Below are positions 48,680 to 57,561 of a stretch of DNA of 64,000 nucleotides, in pieces. Origin of the DNA: Streptomyces albospinus. Lineage in GTDB: Bacteria > Actinomycetota > Actinomycetes > Streptomycetales > Streptomycetaceae. Every line of letters starts with the position of its first letter. The stretch's first letter is position 1. Under the pieces are notes generated by a model. It worked only from the letters and a program-made list of their open reading frames with translations, was not told the DNA's origin and made no database searches. A program made the translations under genes and the position numbers. The stretch spans positions 123,918 through 187,917 of the forward strand of contig NZ_BMRP01000015.1 of assembly GCF_014648695.1 (NCBI RefSeq), read 5' to 3'.

Positions 48680-49623
48680 GGAGGGCGGGTGGCCCGTTCG
48701 GCCCGGCCGGGGTCCGCTCGGCCCGGCTGGTCCGGCCCCGCCTCCGCGGCGGCATGGCACGCCTCGATCAGTGCGCGCAGCCCGGCCCTCGGCGGGTCGG
48801 GCCGTACGGCGAGATAGCTCCGCATCCTGGGGGCGGGGTCGCACAGCGGGCGGAACACCACGCCGGATACCGGCAGTTGGTCGGCGTGCGGGGCGTAGAA
48901 CACCGTCCAGGACGGCTTGCCGTAGCCGATGGCGGCCAGGGTGTCCTGGGCGTTGGTGAACTCCGGCCCCGGTACGGGCTCGTAGCCGGCCTCCCGGCAG
49001 GAGCGCATGACCAGGTCGTGCAGGGCGGGGTTGCGGGAGTGCGGCGACAGCCGCAGCGGCAGCTCGGCGAGCCGGGCCAGCTCGACGGTCTCGTGTGCGG
49101 CGAGTTCATGGCGGGCGGGCAGCGCCGCCATCAGCGCGTCCTGCCACAGCGGCAGGAACTCCAGCCCGGGGTCGTCCCGTTCGCCGCGCAGCAAGGTCGC
49201 GTCCAGCTCGCCGGAGCGCACCTGCCGAAGGCGCTCCTCGGTGCTTCCGGTGACCAGTTCCAGCTGGGCGTGGCCGGCGAGCCGGGCGAATGCGGCGAGC
49301 ACCGCGTCCAGGCGCGCGCCGAGCCCGGAGCTGGTGCCCAGCCGCACCGTCGCGGCCTGTTCGGCGCGCAGCTCGTCGAGGGCTTCCCTGGCGCGCGCCT
49401 GGAGGGCGAGCATCTCCCTGGCGTACGGGAGCAGCCGGCTGCCGGCCTCGGTGAGCCGGACGGTGCGGGTGGAGCGGGTGAACAGCTCGGTGCCCAGTTC
49501 ACGTTCCAACCGTCGGAGCTGCTGGCTCACCGCGGACTGCACGATGTGCAACCGCTCGGCGGCACGGCCGAAGTGCAGTTCCTCCGCCACGGTGAGGAAG
49601 TAGCGCAGCTGCCGGATTTCCAT
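48655..49623 (-). CDS. LysR family transcriptional regulator
   Basis: A 322-residue LysR-type regulator. N-terminal HTH: MEIRQLRYFLTVAEELHFGR and AAERLHIVQSAVSQQLRRLE; the effector domain begins at AATVRLGTSSGLGARLDAVL. The start was set at MEIRQL, the classical LysR N-terminus. It is divergent from two alpha/beta hydrolase genes, and an array of TTGATCACT-type repeats lies between, the normal arrangement for LysR auto-repression and target activation. The C-terminus is rich in Pro/Arg/Ala and overlaps the response regulator gene on the other strand. Confidence 0.88.
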   Translation of the reverse strand: MEIRQLRYFLTVAEELHFGRAAERLHIVQSAVSQQLRRLERELGTELFTRSTRTVRLTEAGSRLLPYAREMLALQARAREALDELRAEQAATVRLGTSSGLGARLDAVLAAFARLAGHAQLELVTGSTEERLRQVRSGELDATLLRGERDDPGLEFLPLWQDALMAALPARHELAAHETVELARLAELPLRLSPHSRNPALHDLVMRSCREAGYEPVPGPEFTNAQDTLAAIGYGKPSWTVFYAPHADQLPVSGVVFRPLCDPAPRMRSYLAVRPDPPRAGLRALIEACHAAAEAGPDQPGRADPGRAERATRPPQPARDRV

Positions 49624-49648
49624 GGCCCCCCGTTCGCCGTGACCCCTG

Positions 49649-49702
49649 TTGATCACTCATTGATCACTGCCGGCGATCAGTGTAGGCGCGGATCGCTCAT
49701 TG
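49649..49702. promoter_or_regulatory. LysR-type operator array
   Basis: TTGATCACT occurs at 49649-49657 and again at 49660-49668, one helical turn apart. GATCAGTG (49675-49682) is an inverted copy of the core, and GATCGCTCATTG (49691-49702) repeats GATCACTCATTG (49651-49662) with one change. The array lies between the divergent LysR and hydrolase genes, fitting the multi-site binding of LysR tetramers. Confidence 0.6.
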
Positions 49703-49792
49703 GTCGGCACCCGTGATCGCGGTTGGGTGGAGGCAGCAGCGCAGGCACGGTGCTGCGGCGGACGGCGAAGCACAGGAAGCAGGGGAATCGGC

Positions 49793-50581
49793 ATGCCCAA
49801 CCTGGACGTCAACGACACCACGCTCCACTACGAGGACGAGGGGACCGGCCCGGCGCTGCTGTTCGTGCACGGCTGGGGAACGAGCGGGCGCACCTGGGGT
49901 GCGCAGCTGCCCGAGTTCGCCGCGGACCACCGGGTGCTCACCGTCGACTGGCGGGGCTGCGGGCGGTCTGCCCGTCCGGCCCGCGGCAACACCATCGCCG
50001 GAGTGGTCAGCGACCTGGTGGCGCTGATCGGCGCGCTGCGGCTGGACCGGCCGGTGGTCGTCGGCTCGTCGATCGGCGGGTCCTTCGCAGTCGAACTGGG
50101 GGTACGCCGCCCCGAGTTGATCGGCGGCGTGGTCCCGGTGGGTGCGCCGGGGTACTGGCCTTCGGCACGGACGCAGGCCCGGCTGGTGGCCGATCTGCGC
50201 CGCGACCGGGCCGGTACGGTCGCCGGCTGGGTGCCGGGATGGTACGCGCCGGGCACCGCGCCCGCGCTCATCGACTGGACGGTCCGCCAGATCCTGGACT
50301 CCGGCGTCTACATCGACGAGCACCAGGCCACCGCCGGCGGCTACGACCCGCGCCCGACCCTGCCCGGGCTGAAGGTGCCGATCCACTACCTCCACGGCGA
50401 GCTGGACGCCGCGATCCCGCTGGAGGTGCCCCGTACCTGTGCCGCGCTCACACCCGGCGCCGAGGTCTCGATCATCCCCGGCGCCGGCCACATGCCGCAC
50501 CAGGAACGCCCCGCCGCCTTCAACGCCGCGCTGCGCACCGCGCTCACCGGGATGGCACCCGCCGCCCGCGCCACCGCCTGA
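49793..50581 (+). CDS. Alpha/beta hydrolase
   Basis: A 262-residue alpha/beta hydrolase. Oxyanion strand LLFVHGWGTSGRTW, nucleophile elbow VVVGSSIGGSFAVE (Ser93), acid in YLHGELDAAIP and His in GAGHMPHQE complete the triad. Fold and length fit haloperoxidase/carboxylesterase-like enzymes; the substrate is not predictable. ATG with GCAGGGGAA upstream. First gene after the LysR-type operator, followed by a related hydrolase gene after 30 bases. Confidence 0.87.
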   Translation: MPNLDVNDTTLHYEDEGTGPALLFVHGWGTSGRTWGAQLPEFAADHRVLTVDWRGCGRSARPARGNTIAGVVSDLVALIGALRLDRPVVVGSSIGGSFAVELGVRRPELIGGVVPVGAPGYWPSARTQARLVADLRRDRAGTVAGWVPGWYAPGTAPALIDWTVRQILDSGVYIDEHQATAGGYDPRPTLPGLKVPIHYLHGELDAAIPLEVPRTCAALTPGAEVSIIPGAGHMPHQERPAAFNAALRTALTGMAPAARATA

Positions 50582-50611
50582 ACACCCCCCGCTCGCAAAG
50601 GAGATCACCCC

Positions 50612-51466
50612 ATGCCCACCACCCGCGTACGCATCAGCGGCGGCGAGGCCGTCGTCGAGTACGACCGCACCGGAACCGGCCCCGGCCTGGTGCTGGTGCA
50701 CGGCACCGGCGCCACCCGCGAGCAGTGGCTGCCGCTGACCGAGGCGGTCGCCGACCGCTTCACCGTGGTCGCACCGGACTACTCGGGCTCGGGCGGCACC
50801 ATCGATCACGGCGGCCCGCTCACGCTCGCGGACCTCGCCGACGAGGTCCTGGCCGCCGCCGACCACGCCGGGCTGGGGACCTTCCACCTGGTCGGCCACT
50901 CCCTCGGCGCCGCCATCGCCACCCACCTCGCGGGCAGCCACCCGGCGCGGGTCCGCTCCCTGGTGCTGCACGCCGGCTGGGCGTACACGGACAGCCGGAT
51001 GCGGGCCGAGTTCACCTACTGGCTCGACCTCCTGCGCGCCGACGCGGAGCACGGCACCTCGCTGTTCGCCCGGATGCTGCCGCTGATGGCGTTCGGCCCC
51101 CGCTACTGGGACCACACGGACACCGCCGCCTACGAGGAGCTGGTCCGGGCGCTCGCCACCGCGCTGGCCCCCGGTACGGACCGGCAGACCGCGGTGGACC
51201 TGGCCGTGGACCTGCGCCCGCTGCTCGCCTCCGTCACGGCACCGACTCTGGTGCTGGCCAGCGCCCACGACCGGGTGATCGGCGCGGCTCAGCAGCAGCA
51301 GTTGCTGGCCGGGATCTCCCACAGCCGCTACGCGGAGATCGACGCCGGGCACGGGGCGCCCGCCGAGGACCCGGCCGGTTTCGTGGCCCGGATCGCCGGC
51401 TTCCTCGCCGAACAGCAGCCGGACGAAGGGCCGATGGCGGATCGGGCGGCACCGGCACCGGCCTGA
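50612..51466 (+). CDS. Alpha/beta hydrolase
   Basis: A 284-residue alpha/beta hydrolase, related to the product of the preceding gene. LVLVHGTGATREQW, elbow HLVGHSLGAAIATH (Ser97), acid in LASAHDRVIGAA and His in IDAGHGAPAEDP. ATG with AAAGGAG nine bases upstream. Probably co-transcribed with the first hydrolase and under the LysR regulator; paired hydrolases of this type may act on an ester or lactone and its product, but that is speculation. Confidence 0.87.
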   Translation: MPTTRVRISGGEAVVEYDRTGTGPGLVLVHGTGATREQWLPLTEAVADRFTVVAPDYSGSGGTIDHGGPLTLADLADEVLAAADHAGLGTFHLVGHSLGAAIATHLAGSHPARVRSLVLHAGWAYTDSRMRAEFTYWLDLLRADAEHGTSLFARMLPLMAFGPRYWDHTDTAAYEELVRALATALAPGTDRQTAVDLAVDLRPLLASVTAPTLVLASAHDRVIGAAQQQQLLAGISHSRYAEIDAGHGAPAEDPAGFVARIAGFLAEQQPDEGPMADRAAPAPA

Positions 51467-51581
51467 CATCCCGCGGACCCGCGCCCCCGGCCGGTCCCCA
51501 GGCGTCCCGTGCCGCGGCTCCGCCGCCTCGCCACGGGGATGTCCCTGGTGCCTGTCAGTGGCCCGTGCGAGGGTGGCGGGC

Positions 51582-52109
51582 ATGGGAACGACACCGGACG
51601 GACGCACCGTCCCACCCCCGCACGCTGATGAACGCACCACGCTGGAGAGCTGGTTGGACTTCCACCGCGAGACGCTCGCGCTGAAGTGCGCGGGGCTCGA
51701 CGACGACCAGCTGCGGGTGGCCTCGGTGGCGCCGTCGCCGATGACGCTGCTGGGCCTGGTCCAGCACCTGGCGGAGGTGGAACGCAACTGGTTCCAGCGG
51801 GTCTTCGCCGGCCGCGACCTGCCGCAGGTGTACGAGGAGGGCGGCGGGGACGGCTTCGCGCTCGCCCCGGACCGCGGCATCGAGGAGGCGCTGGCGACCT
51901 GGCGCGCGGAGGTGGCCCGGGGCCGCGAACTGATCACCGGCGCCTCGCTGGACGACTCCGGCAAGCTCTCCGACGAGGAGGCCCGGCAGGTCGGTGACCA
52001 GGGGATCTCCCTGCGCTGGATCCTGGTCCACATGATCGAGGAGTACGCGCGCCACAACGGCCACGCGGACCTGCTCCGGGAGCGCATCGACGGCCTCACG
52101 GGCGCCTGA
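51582..52109 (+). CDS. DinB/DUF664 family protein
   Basis: A 175-residue four-helix-bundle protein of the DinB (DUF664) superfamily. LESWLDFHRETLALKCAGLD, GLVQHLAEVERNWFQRVFAG (first His) and SLRWILVHMIEEYARHNGHA (two further His) provide the three-histidine metal site. Family members include mycothiol- or bacillithiol-dependent transferases and detoxification enzymes. A GTG 24 bases upstream is possible, but the ATG is preceded by a clearer GGGTGGCGGG. Not in an obvious operon; followed by a strong hairpin. Confidence 0.85.
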   Translation: MGTTPDGRTVPPPHADERTTLESWLDFHRETLALKCAGLDDDQLRVASVAPSPMTLLGLVQHLAEVERNWFQRVFAGRDLPQVYEEGGGDGFALAPDRGIEEALATWRAEVARGRELITGASLDDSGKLSDEEARQVGDQGISLRWILVHMIEEYARHNGHADLLRERIDGLTGA

Positions 52110-52124
52110 GGCCCGGCCGGCAGT

Positions 52125-52168
52125 CCGGCCGGAGATCCGCGGCAGAGCTGCGGCGGACCTCCGGCCGG
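52125..52168 (+). terminator. Hairpin terminator after the DinB-family gene
   Basis: CCGGCCGGAG plus TCCGC pairs with GCGGA plus CTCCGGCCGG (15 pairs, one internal A-C mismatch) around a 12-base loop, starting 15 bases after the stop codon. Confidence 0.6.
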
Positions 52169-52280
52169 CCTCCGCCCTGCCCGACCGGCCGTCCACCAGC
52201 GCCCGCCAGGGCGGGCCGGGGGCCCGGCGCCGCCGCGCACCGCGGAGCCGTGCGACGCGGCACGTGAGTAGGCTCCGCCC

Positions 52281-52895
52281 ATGACGACCGCCACCGCCGC
52301 CGACGCGGGCACCGAACCCCGGATCCTCGATGCCCGCGAGCTCACGGCCGACCCCGGACTCGCCGCCGTCTTCCCCGAGTCGGCGCACCGGATCCTCGCG
52401 GACCTGGTCCGCGACGGGGCGCCGCTCGGCTGGGTCGACCCGCCCACGCCGGAGGAGGTGGCCGAGCTCTTCGGCCGGGTTCTCGCCGCGGCCCGGACCG
52501 GGGACGGGGCGCTCCGTGCCGCCTATGTCGGCCGGCGGCTGATCGGTCTGGGCTACTGGCTGCGCTACGCCCAGGAGACCAACCGTCCGCACGCGGACCT
52601 GGTGAAGCTCGCGGTCGCCGGCACCGCGCACCGCCGCGGGGTCGGCCGCTCGCTGGCCACCGCCCTGGTCGCCGACGCCAGAGCGACCGGCATCGAGGTC
52701 CTCACCCTGGACGCCCGCGCCGACAACGCGCGGGCGCTGCGCCTCTACCGGTCGCTGGGCTTTCGCGAGTACGGCCGGATTCCCGGCTTCGTCGCGGTCG
52801 GCGAGCAGCGCTGGGACAAGGTGTTCTACATGCTGGACCTCCGCGCGGACGGCGGGCGCGGCGCGGACCGCGCCCGCGCCGCACAGACGCCGTAG
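52281..52895 (+). CDS. GNAT family N-acetyltransferase
   Basis: A 204-residue GNAT enzyme: motif D/A strand LVKLAVAGTAHRRGVGRSLA with the R-x-x-G-x-G/A CoA loop, TLDARADNARALRLYRSLGF as motif B, and EYGRIPGFVAVGEQRWDKVF at the C-terminus. The group acetylates amines on small molecules or antibiotics; the substrate is unknown. The N-terminal 40 residues are a low-complexity extension. Monocistronic. Confidence 0.83.
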   Translation: MTTATAADAGTEPRILDARELTADPGLAAVFPESAHRILADLVRDGAPLGWVDPPTPEEVAELFGRVLAAARTGDGALRAAYVGRRLIGLGYWLRYAQETNRPHADLVKLAVAGTAHRRGVGRSLATALVADARATGIEVLTLDARADNARALRLYRSLGFREYGRIPGFVAVGEQRWDKVFYMLDLRADGGRGADRARAAQTP

Positions 52896-53003
52896 CGGCC
52901 GGGCGGAACCGCTACGGGGTGGGGCGGGCCGGGCGACCGGCCCGCGTGAACATCGACGGTGAACATCCACGCCGCTCCAGGTGAACCGGTCCCGTCGGAT
53001 CCC

Positions 53004-53055
53004 TTGACAGCTCCCCCGCCCCCGTCCGACTATCCCCGGGTGAACCTGTCAGACA
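53004..53055 (+). promoter_or_regulatory. Probable leaderless promoter and autoregulatory palindrome of the GntR gene
   Basis: TTGACA (53004-53009) and GACTAT (53028-53033) are separated by 18 bp, placing a start site at about the GTG at 53040. TGTCAGACA (53047-53055), a 9-bp palindrome, lies within the first codons and could be bound by the encoded GntR protein. The -10 is imperfect. Confidence 0.4.
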
Positions 53056-53777
53056 GCCAGACAGCTGGCGACATCCCCCGGCGTGTGAGCGCGATGGAAG
53101 CGGTTCTGACCCATCTGCGCGGCGCCATCGAGCGCGGCGAGTACGCCGTCGGCGACAAGCTCCCCTCCGAGGCCGAACTCTGCCGGCGGCTGGAGGTGAG
53201 CAGACCCGTGCTGCGCGAGGCACTGCGTGCGCTCCAGACGATGGGGCTCACGGTCTCGCGCACCGGCAAGGGCACCTTCGTCGTCTCGGACGGTGCGGTG
53301 GCCGACCCGACCTTCGGCGACTACGCGGCCAGCCATCTACTGGAGGTCCGCCGCCATATCGAGATCCCGGTGGCCGGGTACGCGGCGGTCCGCCGTACGC
53401 CGGAGGATCTCGACCACCTCACGCATCTCCTGGAGCGGATGGAGCGGGAGACCGACACCACGGCCTGGGTGGCCATGGACACGCTCTTCCATCTCGCGGT
53501 CGCCGAGGCGGCGCGGAACCCGGTCTTCCGCCGGGTGATCGAGGAGATCCGGGACGCCCTGGCCCGCCAGTCGGCTTTCCTCAACGACGTCGGCGGCCGG
53601 CGCGAGCAGTCGAACCGGGAGCACCGGGCGATCGTCGAGGCGCTCGTCGACCGGTCCGAGCACGACGCAGTCGAAGCCATGAAGCACCACCTCGCACGCG
53701 TCGAGTCGACGCTGACCACCATCGTGCGGCCGGCAGACCGTACGGCCCCTGCCACGGAAGACGAGGACCACGGGTGA
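53040..53777 (+). CDS. GntR/FadR-type transcriptional regulator of an amino-acid utilisation operon
   Basis: A 245-residue GntR regulator: HTH ERGEYAVGDKLPSEAELCRR and LEVSRPVLREALRALQTMGL with the wing GKGTFVV, and an FCD-type effector domain with its metal/ligand histidines in DTLFHLAVAEAA, NREHRAIVEALV and MKHHLARV. I chose the GTG at 53040, which would be leaderless; another GTG 81 bases upstream gives an extension of low complexity. The stop codon overlaps the permease GTG (GTGA), so this regulator probably controls asparagine or related amino-acid uptake and the asparaginase that follows. Confidence 0.85.
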   Translation: MNLSDSQTAGDIPRRVSAMEAVLTHLRGAIERGEYAVGDKLPSEAELCRRLEVSRPVLREALRALQTMGLTVSRTGKGTFVVSDGAVADPTFGDYAASHLLEVRRHIEIPVAGYAAVRRTPEDLDHLTHLLERMERETDTTAWVAMDTLFHLAVAEAARNPVFRRVIEEIRDALARQSAFLNDVGGRREQSNREHRAIVEALVDRSEHDAVEAMKHHLARVESTLTTIVRPADRTAPATEDEDHG

Positions 53778-55267
53778 GCGAGCAAGCCCTGCAACAGGCG
53801 GACCCGCAGGAGAAGGAAGGGCAGCGGGCACCGGGCGCACATGTCGACGCCGGTGACGCCGGATACCGCAAGTCCCTGACATCACGGCACGTCAACATGA
53901 TCGCCATCGGCGGCGCGATCGGCACCGGGCTGTTCCTCGGCGCGGGCGGCCGGCTCGCGGACGCCGGGCCCTCGCTGGCGGTGGCGTATGCGCTCTGCGG
54001 CTTCTTCGCCTTCCTCGTCGTACGGGCCCTGGGCGAGCTGGTGCTGCACCGGCCGTCGTCCGGGGCCTTCGTCTCCTACGCCCGGGAGTTCCTCGGCGAG
54101 AAGGGGGCGTTCGTCGCGGGCTGGATGTACTTCCTGAACTGGGCGACGACCGGGATCGCCGACATCACGGCGGTGGCGACCTATACGCACTACTGGAGCA
54201 TGTTCTCCACCATCCCGCAGTGGGTGATCGCGCTGATCGCGCTCGGGGTCGTGCTGACGGTGAACCTGATCTCGGTGAAGATCTTCGGCGAGCTGGAGTT
54301 CTGGTTCGCCATCATCAAGGTCGGGGCGCTGGTCGTCTTCCTGCTCATCGGCGTCTTCCTGCTGGTCACGCAGCACCCGGTCGACGGCCACCACCCCGGC
54401 CCCGCGCTGATCGCCGACCACGGCGGCATCTTCCCGACCGGGACGCTGGCGATGCTGCTGGTGATCCAGGGCGTGGTCTTCGCCTATGCCTCGGTCGAGC
54501 TGGTCGGCGTCACGGCGGGTGAGACCGCGGAGCCGGAGAAGATCATGCCGCGGGCGATCAACTCGATCATGTGGCGGGTCGCGCTCTTCTACGTCGGCTC
54601 GGTGGTCCTGCTGTCGATGCTGCTGCCGTGGAACGCGTACTCGGCGGGCCAGAGCCCGTTCGTCACGGTGCTCTCCCACGTCGGCGTCCCGGCCGCGGGC
54701 GGGGTGATGAACCTCGTCGTGCTGACCGCCGCGATGTCCAGCCTCAACTCCGGTCTCTACTCCACCGGGCGGATTCTGCGCTCGATGGCGATGTCCGGAT
54801 CCGCTCCCCGGTTCACCGGCGTGATGAGCCGCAGCCAGGTGCCGTACGGCGGGATCCTGCTCACGTCGGGGGTCTGCGTGCTGGGCGTGGGCCTCAACTA
54901 CCTCGTGCCGAGCAAGGCGTTCGAGATCGTGCTGAATTTCGCGGCGATCGGCATCCTCAGCACCTGGGCCATGATCATGATCTGCCATCTGCTCTTCTGG
55001 CGGAAGGCGCGGGCGGGTCAGCTCTCCCGCCCCTCCTACCGGCTCCCCGGATCGCCCTGGACCGAGCTGGTGACCCTGGCCTTCCTCGCCCTGGTACTGG
55101 TCCTGATGTATGCCGACGGCGGCGCAGGGCGCACCACCATCCTCTCCCTGCCGGTGATCGTGGCCCTCCTGTTCGGCGGCTGGTTCCTGGTACGCGGCCG
55201 GGTCGGGTCCGTACGGGACGGCGTGGCGTCGGACAACGCCAACCTCCAGGAGAGCGACGGCAGTTAG
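53774..55267 (+). CDS. Amino-acid permease, AnsP-like (APC superfamily, AAT family)
   Basis: A 497-residue transporter with 12 predicted helices. The conserved start KSLTSRHVNMIAIGGAIGTG and LFLGAGGRL (helix 1), the Glu/Ser-rich ELVGVTAGETAEPEKIMPRA loop, and the AAMSSLNSGLYSTGRILRSM segment are typical of the AAT family of proton-amino acid symporters. The close association with an L-asparaginase gene 75 bases downstream suggests L-asparagine as the main substrate. The N-terminal 30 residues and C-terminus are hydrophilic and cytoplasmic. Confidence 0.87.
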   Translation: MSEQALQQADPQEKEGQRAPGAHVDAGDAGYRKSLTSRHVNMIAIGGAIGTGLFLGAGGRLADAGPSLAVAYALCGFFAFLVVRALGELVLHRPSSGAFVSYAREFLGEKGAFVAGWMYFLNWATTGIADITAVATYTHYWSMFSTIPQWVIALIALGVVLTVNLISVKIFGELEFWFAIIKVGALVVFLLIGVFLLVTQHPVDGHHPGPALIADHGGIFPTGTLAMLLVIQGVVFAYASVELVGVTAGETAEPEKIMPRAINSIMWRVALFYVGSVVLLSMLLPWNAYSAGQSPFVTVLSHVGVPAAGGVMNLVVLTAAMSSLNSGLYSTGRILRSMAMSGSAPRFTGVMSRSQVPYGGILLTSGVCVLGVGLNYLVPSKAFEIVLNFAAIGILSTWAMIMICHLLFWRKARAGQLSRPSYRLPGSPWTELVTLAFLALVLVLMYADGGAGRTTILSLPVIVALLFGGWFLVRGRVGSVRDGVASDNANLQESDGS

Positions 55268-55342
55268 CCGAACGGCGACAGGCCACCGGAGCACCACCGG
55301 CGCACGCAGCACCGACCGCACAGAGAGCACCGAGAACCGAGC

Positions 55343-56398
55343 ATGATCACGAGTCAGAGCACCCCGGGCACCACCCCTGCCCACCACCCGGCAGGCGATC
55401 CGCCCGCCGTCCGCATACCGGCCCACGCCCCCGTCGCCCACGTCGAGCGCGGCGGCCTCGTCGAGGGCGTCCACCACGGCTCGGTCGTCGTCCTGGCAGC
55501 GGACGGCGGTGTGGACTTCCAACTCGGCGACATCGAGGCCGCGTTCTACCCGCGCTCGGCGCTCAAGCCCCTCCAGGCGGTCGGTCTGCTGCGCGCCGGG
55601 CTGCCTCCGCTGGACGACGAGGCGCTGGCGCTGACGGCGGCCAGCCACTCCGGCGAGGAACGTCATCTGGCCACCGCCCGGCGCATCCTGCACACCGCCC
55701 GGCTGACCGAGGACGACCTCCGCAACGTCCCGGACCTCCCCTACGGCGCCGCGGAACGGGACGCCTGGCTCGGGCGCGGTCTGGGCCCCAGCCGGCTCGC
55801 CCAGAACTGCTCGGGCAAGCACGCCGCCATGCTGTACACGGCGCGCACGCGGGGCTGGCGGCTGGACACCTACCTCGACGCCGGGCACCCCCTCCAGTGG
55901 GAACTCGCCGCGGCCGTCGAGGAACTGACCGGCCAGGGCATCGCCCGGGTCACCGTCGACGGCTGCGGCGCACCGCTGTTCTCCGTCTCGCTGCACGGCC
56001 TGACCCGGGCCGTCGCCCGGCTGGCGACGGCGGCCCCGGACACCCACGAGGGCCGGGTCGCCCACGCCATGCGCGAGCACCCCGAGATGGTCTCCGGCAC
56101 CGGCCGCGATGTCGCCCGGCTGGTCGGGGCGCTGCCCGGTCTCCTGGCCAAGGACGGCTTCGAGGGCGTACAGGTCGCCGCGCTGCCCGACGGCCGGGCG
56201 GTCGGTGTGAAGATCGCCGACGGCGCCGACCGGGCCCGGATGCCGGTGACCGCGGCGGCCCTGGCCCGCTGCGGCGTCGACCCTGCCGTCCTCGCCCCCT
56301 TCGCCACCGCCCCGGTCCTCGGCGGCGGCAAGCAGGTCGGCACCCTGCGGGCGGCGGGTGCCCTGGCCGCCCCGCACGCCCCCGGACCGGCCGCCTGA
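55343..56398 (+). CDS. Rhizobium etli-type L-asparaginase (AnsA II family)
   Basis: A 351-residue enzyme of the asparaginase_II family, which hydrolyses L-asparagine to aspartate and ammonia and is unrelated in fold to E. coli AnsA/AnsB. Seen motifs: AFYPRSALKPLQAVGLLRAG (with the Ser-x-x-Lys pair), ALTAASHSGEERH, QNCSGKHAAMLYTA, VTVDGCGAPLFSVSL, and MVSGTGRDV. The Ser-x-x-Lys and conserved cysteines (NCSGK, GCG) fit the zinc-dependent active site described for the R. etli enzyme. The 35-residue N-terminus is low-complexity. Same operon as the GntR regulator and permease. Confidence 0.85.
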   Translation: MITSQSTPGTTPAHHPAGDPPAVRIPAHAPVAHVERGGLVEGVHHGSVVVLAADGGVDFQLGDIEAAFYPRSALKPLQAVGLLRAGLPPLDDEALALTAASHSGEERHLATARRILHTARLTEDDLRNVPDLPYGAAERDAWLGRGLGPSRLAQNCSGKHAAMLYTARTRGWRLDTYLDAGHPLQWELAAAVEELTGQGIARVTVDGCGAPLFSVSLHGLTRAVARLATAAPDTHEGRVAHAMREHPEMVSGTGRDVARLVGALPGLLAKDGFEGVQVAALPDGRAVGVKIADGADRARMPVTAAALARCGVDPAVLAPFATAPVLGGGKQVGTLRAAGALAAPHAPGPAA

Positions 56399-56748
56399 CA
56401 CCGCCCTCGCACCACCCCTCAGCACCGCACCCGCCGCTGTCCACCGCACTGCTGGGCAGCTGCGGCAGCCGGCTGCCGCCGGCCGGGCATCCGGCGTGCG
56501 CGGCGGTGGGCACCGTCGTCGGCGTCCCGGCGGGGCGCGATCCGCGGCACGGTGCGGACCAATGGCGAGGACGAGGAGCACACCCGGATGCCGCGCGGGA
56601 CGGCGGGGCGCGGGAACATGGCCGTGGGGACCTCGTCCGGCGGGCAGCCGCAGGACGGGTGAGAGCGTACGACGGCGTACCGACCAGCACCGCTCCACCG
56701 CTCCGCACGACATCCGCACGAGTTCCGTACGACAGGAGAGAGAGCCGT
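56399..56748. other. Gap with palindromic hairpin, no gene
   Basis: These 350 bp follow the asparaginase gene. They contain an 18-base perfect palindrome, GCGGCAGCC-GGCTGCCGC (56462-56479), a possible terminator stem, and a ribosome binding site (ACAGGAGAGAG) just before the C-N hydrolase gene. No credible small gene is seen. Confidence 0.4.
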
Positions 56749-57543
56749 ATGCGTATCGCGCTGTGCCAGATGACCGCGTCGACCGATCCGAAGGAGAACC
56801 TCGCGCAGGTGACGGACCTGGTGCGCCGGGCCGCTGCCGAGGGCGCGCGGCTGGCGGTGCTGCCCGAGGCGTCCATGGCGCGCGTCGGGGTGCCGCCGGG
56901 GCTGGTGGCCGAGCCGCTGGACGGGCCGTGGGCCGAGGGGGTGCGGGCCGTCGCCCGGGAGACCGGGGTGACGGTCGTGGTGGGGATGTTCACCCCGGCG
57001 CCCGACGGACGGGTGGCCAACACCCTGCTGGTCACGGGGCCCGAGGTCGAGGAGTCCTACGACAAGATCCATCTGTATGACGCCTTCGGGTTCCGGGAGT
57101 CCGACACGGTCGCGGCCGGCGAGCGGGTGGTGACCATCGACGTCGACGGGGTCCGGGTGGGCCTGGCGACCTGCTACGACGTGCGGTTCCCGGAGCTCTT
57201 CCGGGCGCATGCGGATGCCGGCGCGACGGTGAGCGTGCTGCCTGCGTCGTGGGGCGCCGGGCCGGGGAAGCGCGAGCAGTGGGAGCTGCTGGTGCGGGCC
57301 CGCGCACTGGACGCGACGGTGTGGCTGGCGGCGGTCGGGCAGGCCGCGCCGGACCAGGACGCCGACCCGGAGGTGGCCACCAAGGCCCCGACCGGCGTCG
57401 GGCACAGCGCGCTGGTGGGGCCGGACGGGACCGTGCGGGCGCGGCTGGACGCGGCGCCGGGGCTGCTGGTCGCCGAGGTGGACCCGAAGGAGACGGAGCG
57501 GGTGCGGCGCGCCGTGGCCGTGCTGGACAACCGCCGCCTTTAG
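56749..57543 (+). CDS. Carbon-nitrogen hydrolase (nitrilase superfamily, amidase-like)
   Basis: A 264-residue nitrilase-superfamily enzyme with the complete catalytic triad: Glu40 in LAVLPEASM, Lys106 in YDKIHLYDAFG and Cys142 in LATCYDVRFPE. The segments match the Nit2-like omega-amidase / deaminated glutathione amidase branch, which hydrolyses small amides. It is convergent with a GntR/FCD regulator gene (18-bp gap) and follows the asparaginase operon in the same direction after 350 bp. A role in amide-nitrogen scavenging would fit both neighbours. Confidence 0.88.
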   Translation: MRIALCQMTASTDPKENLAQVTDLVRRAAAEGARLAVLPEASMARVGVPPGLVAEPLDGPWAEGVRAVARETGVTVVVGMFTPAPDGRVANTLLVTGPEVEESYDKIHLYDAFGFRESDTVAAGERVVTIDVDGVRVGLATCYDVRFPELFRAHADAGATVSVLPASWGAGPGKREQWELLVRARALDATVWLAAVGQAAPDQDADPEVATKAPTGVGHSALVGPDGTVRARLDAAPGLLVAEVDPKETERVRRAVAVLDNRRL

Positions 57544-57561
57544 GGCGCCGGGGCCGCCTCG

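Noticed and set aside
53882..56719. 945-codon minus-strand frame opposite the permease and asparaginase genes
   Set aside because: Antisense shadow; the + strand genes have full family motifs and the frame has repetitive charged composition.
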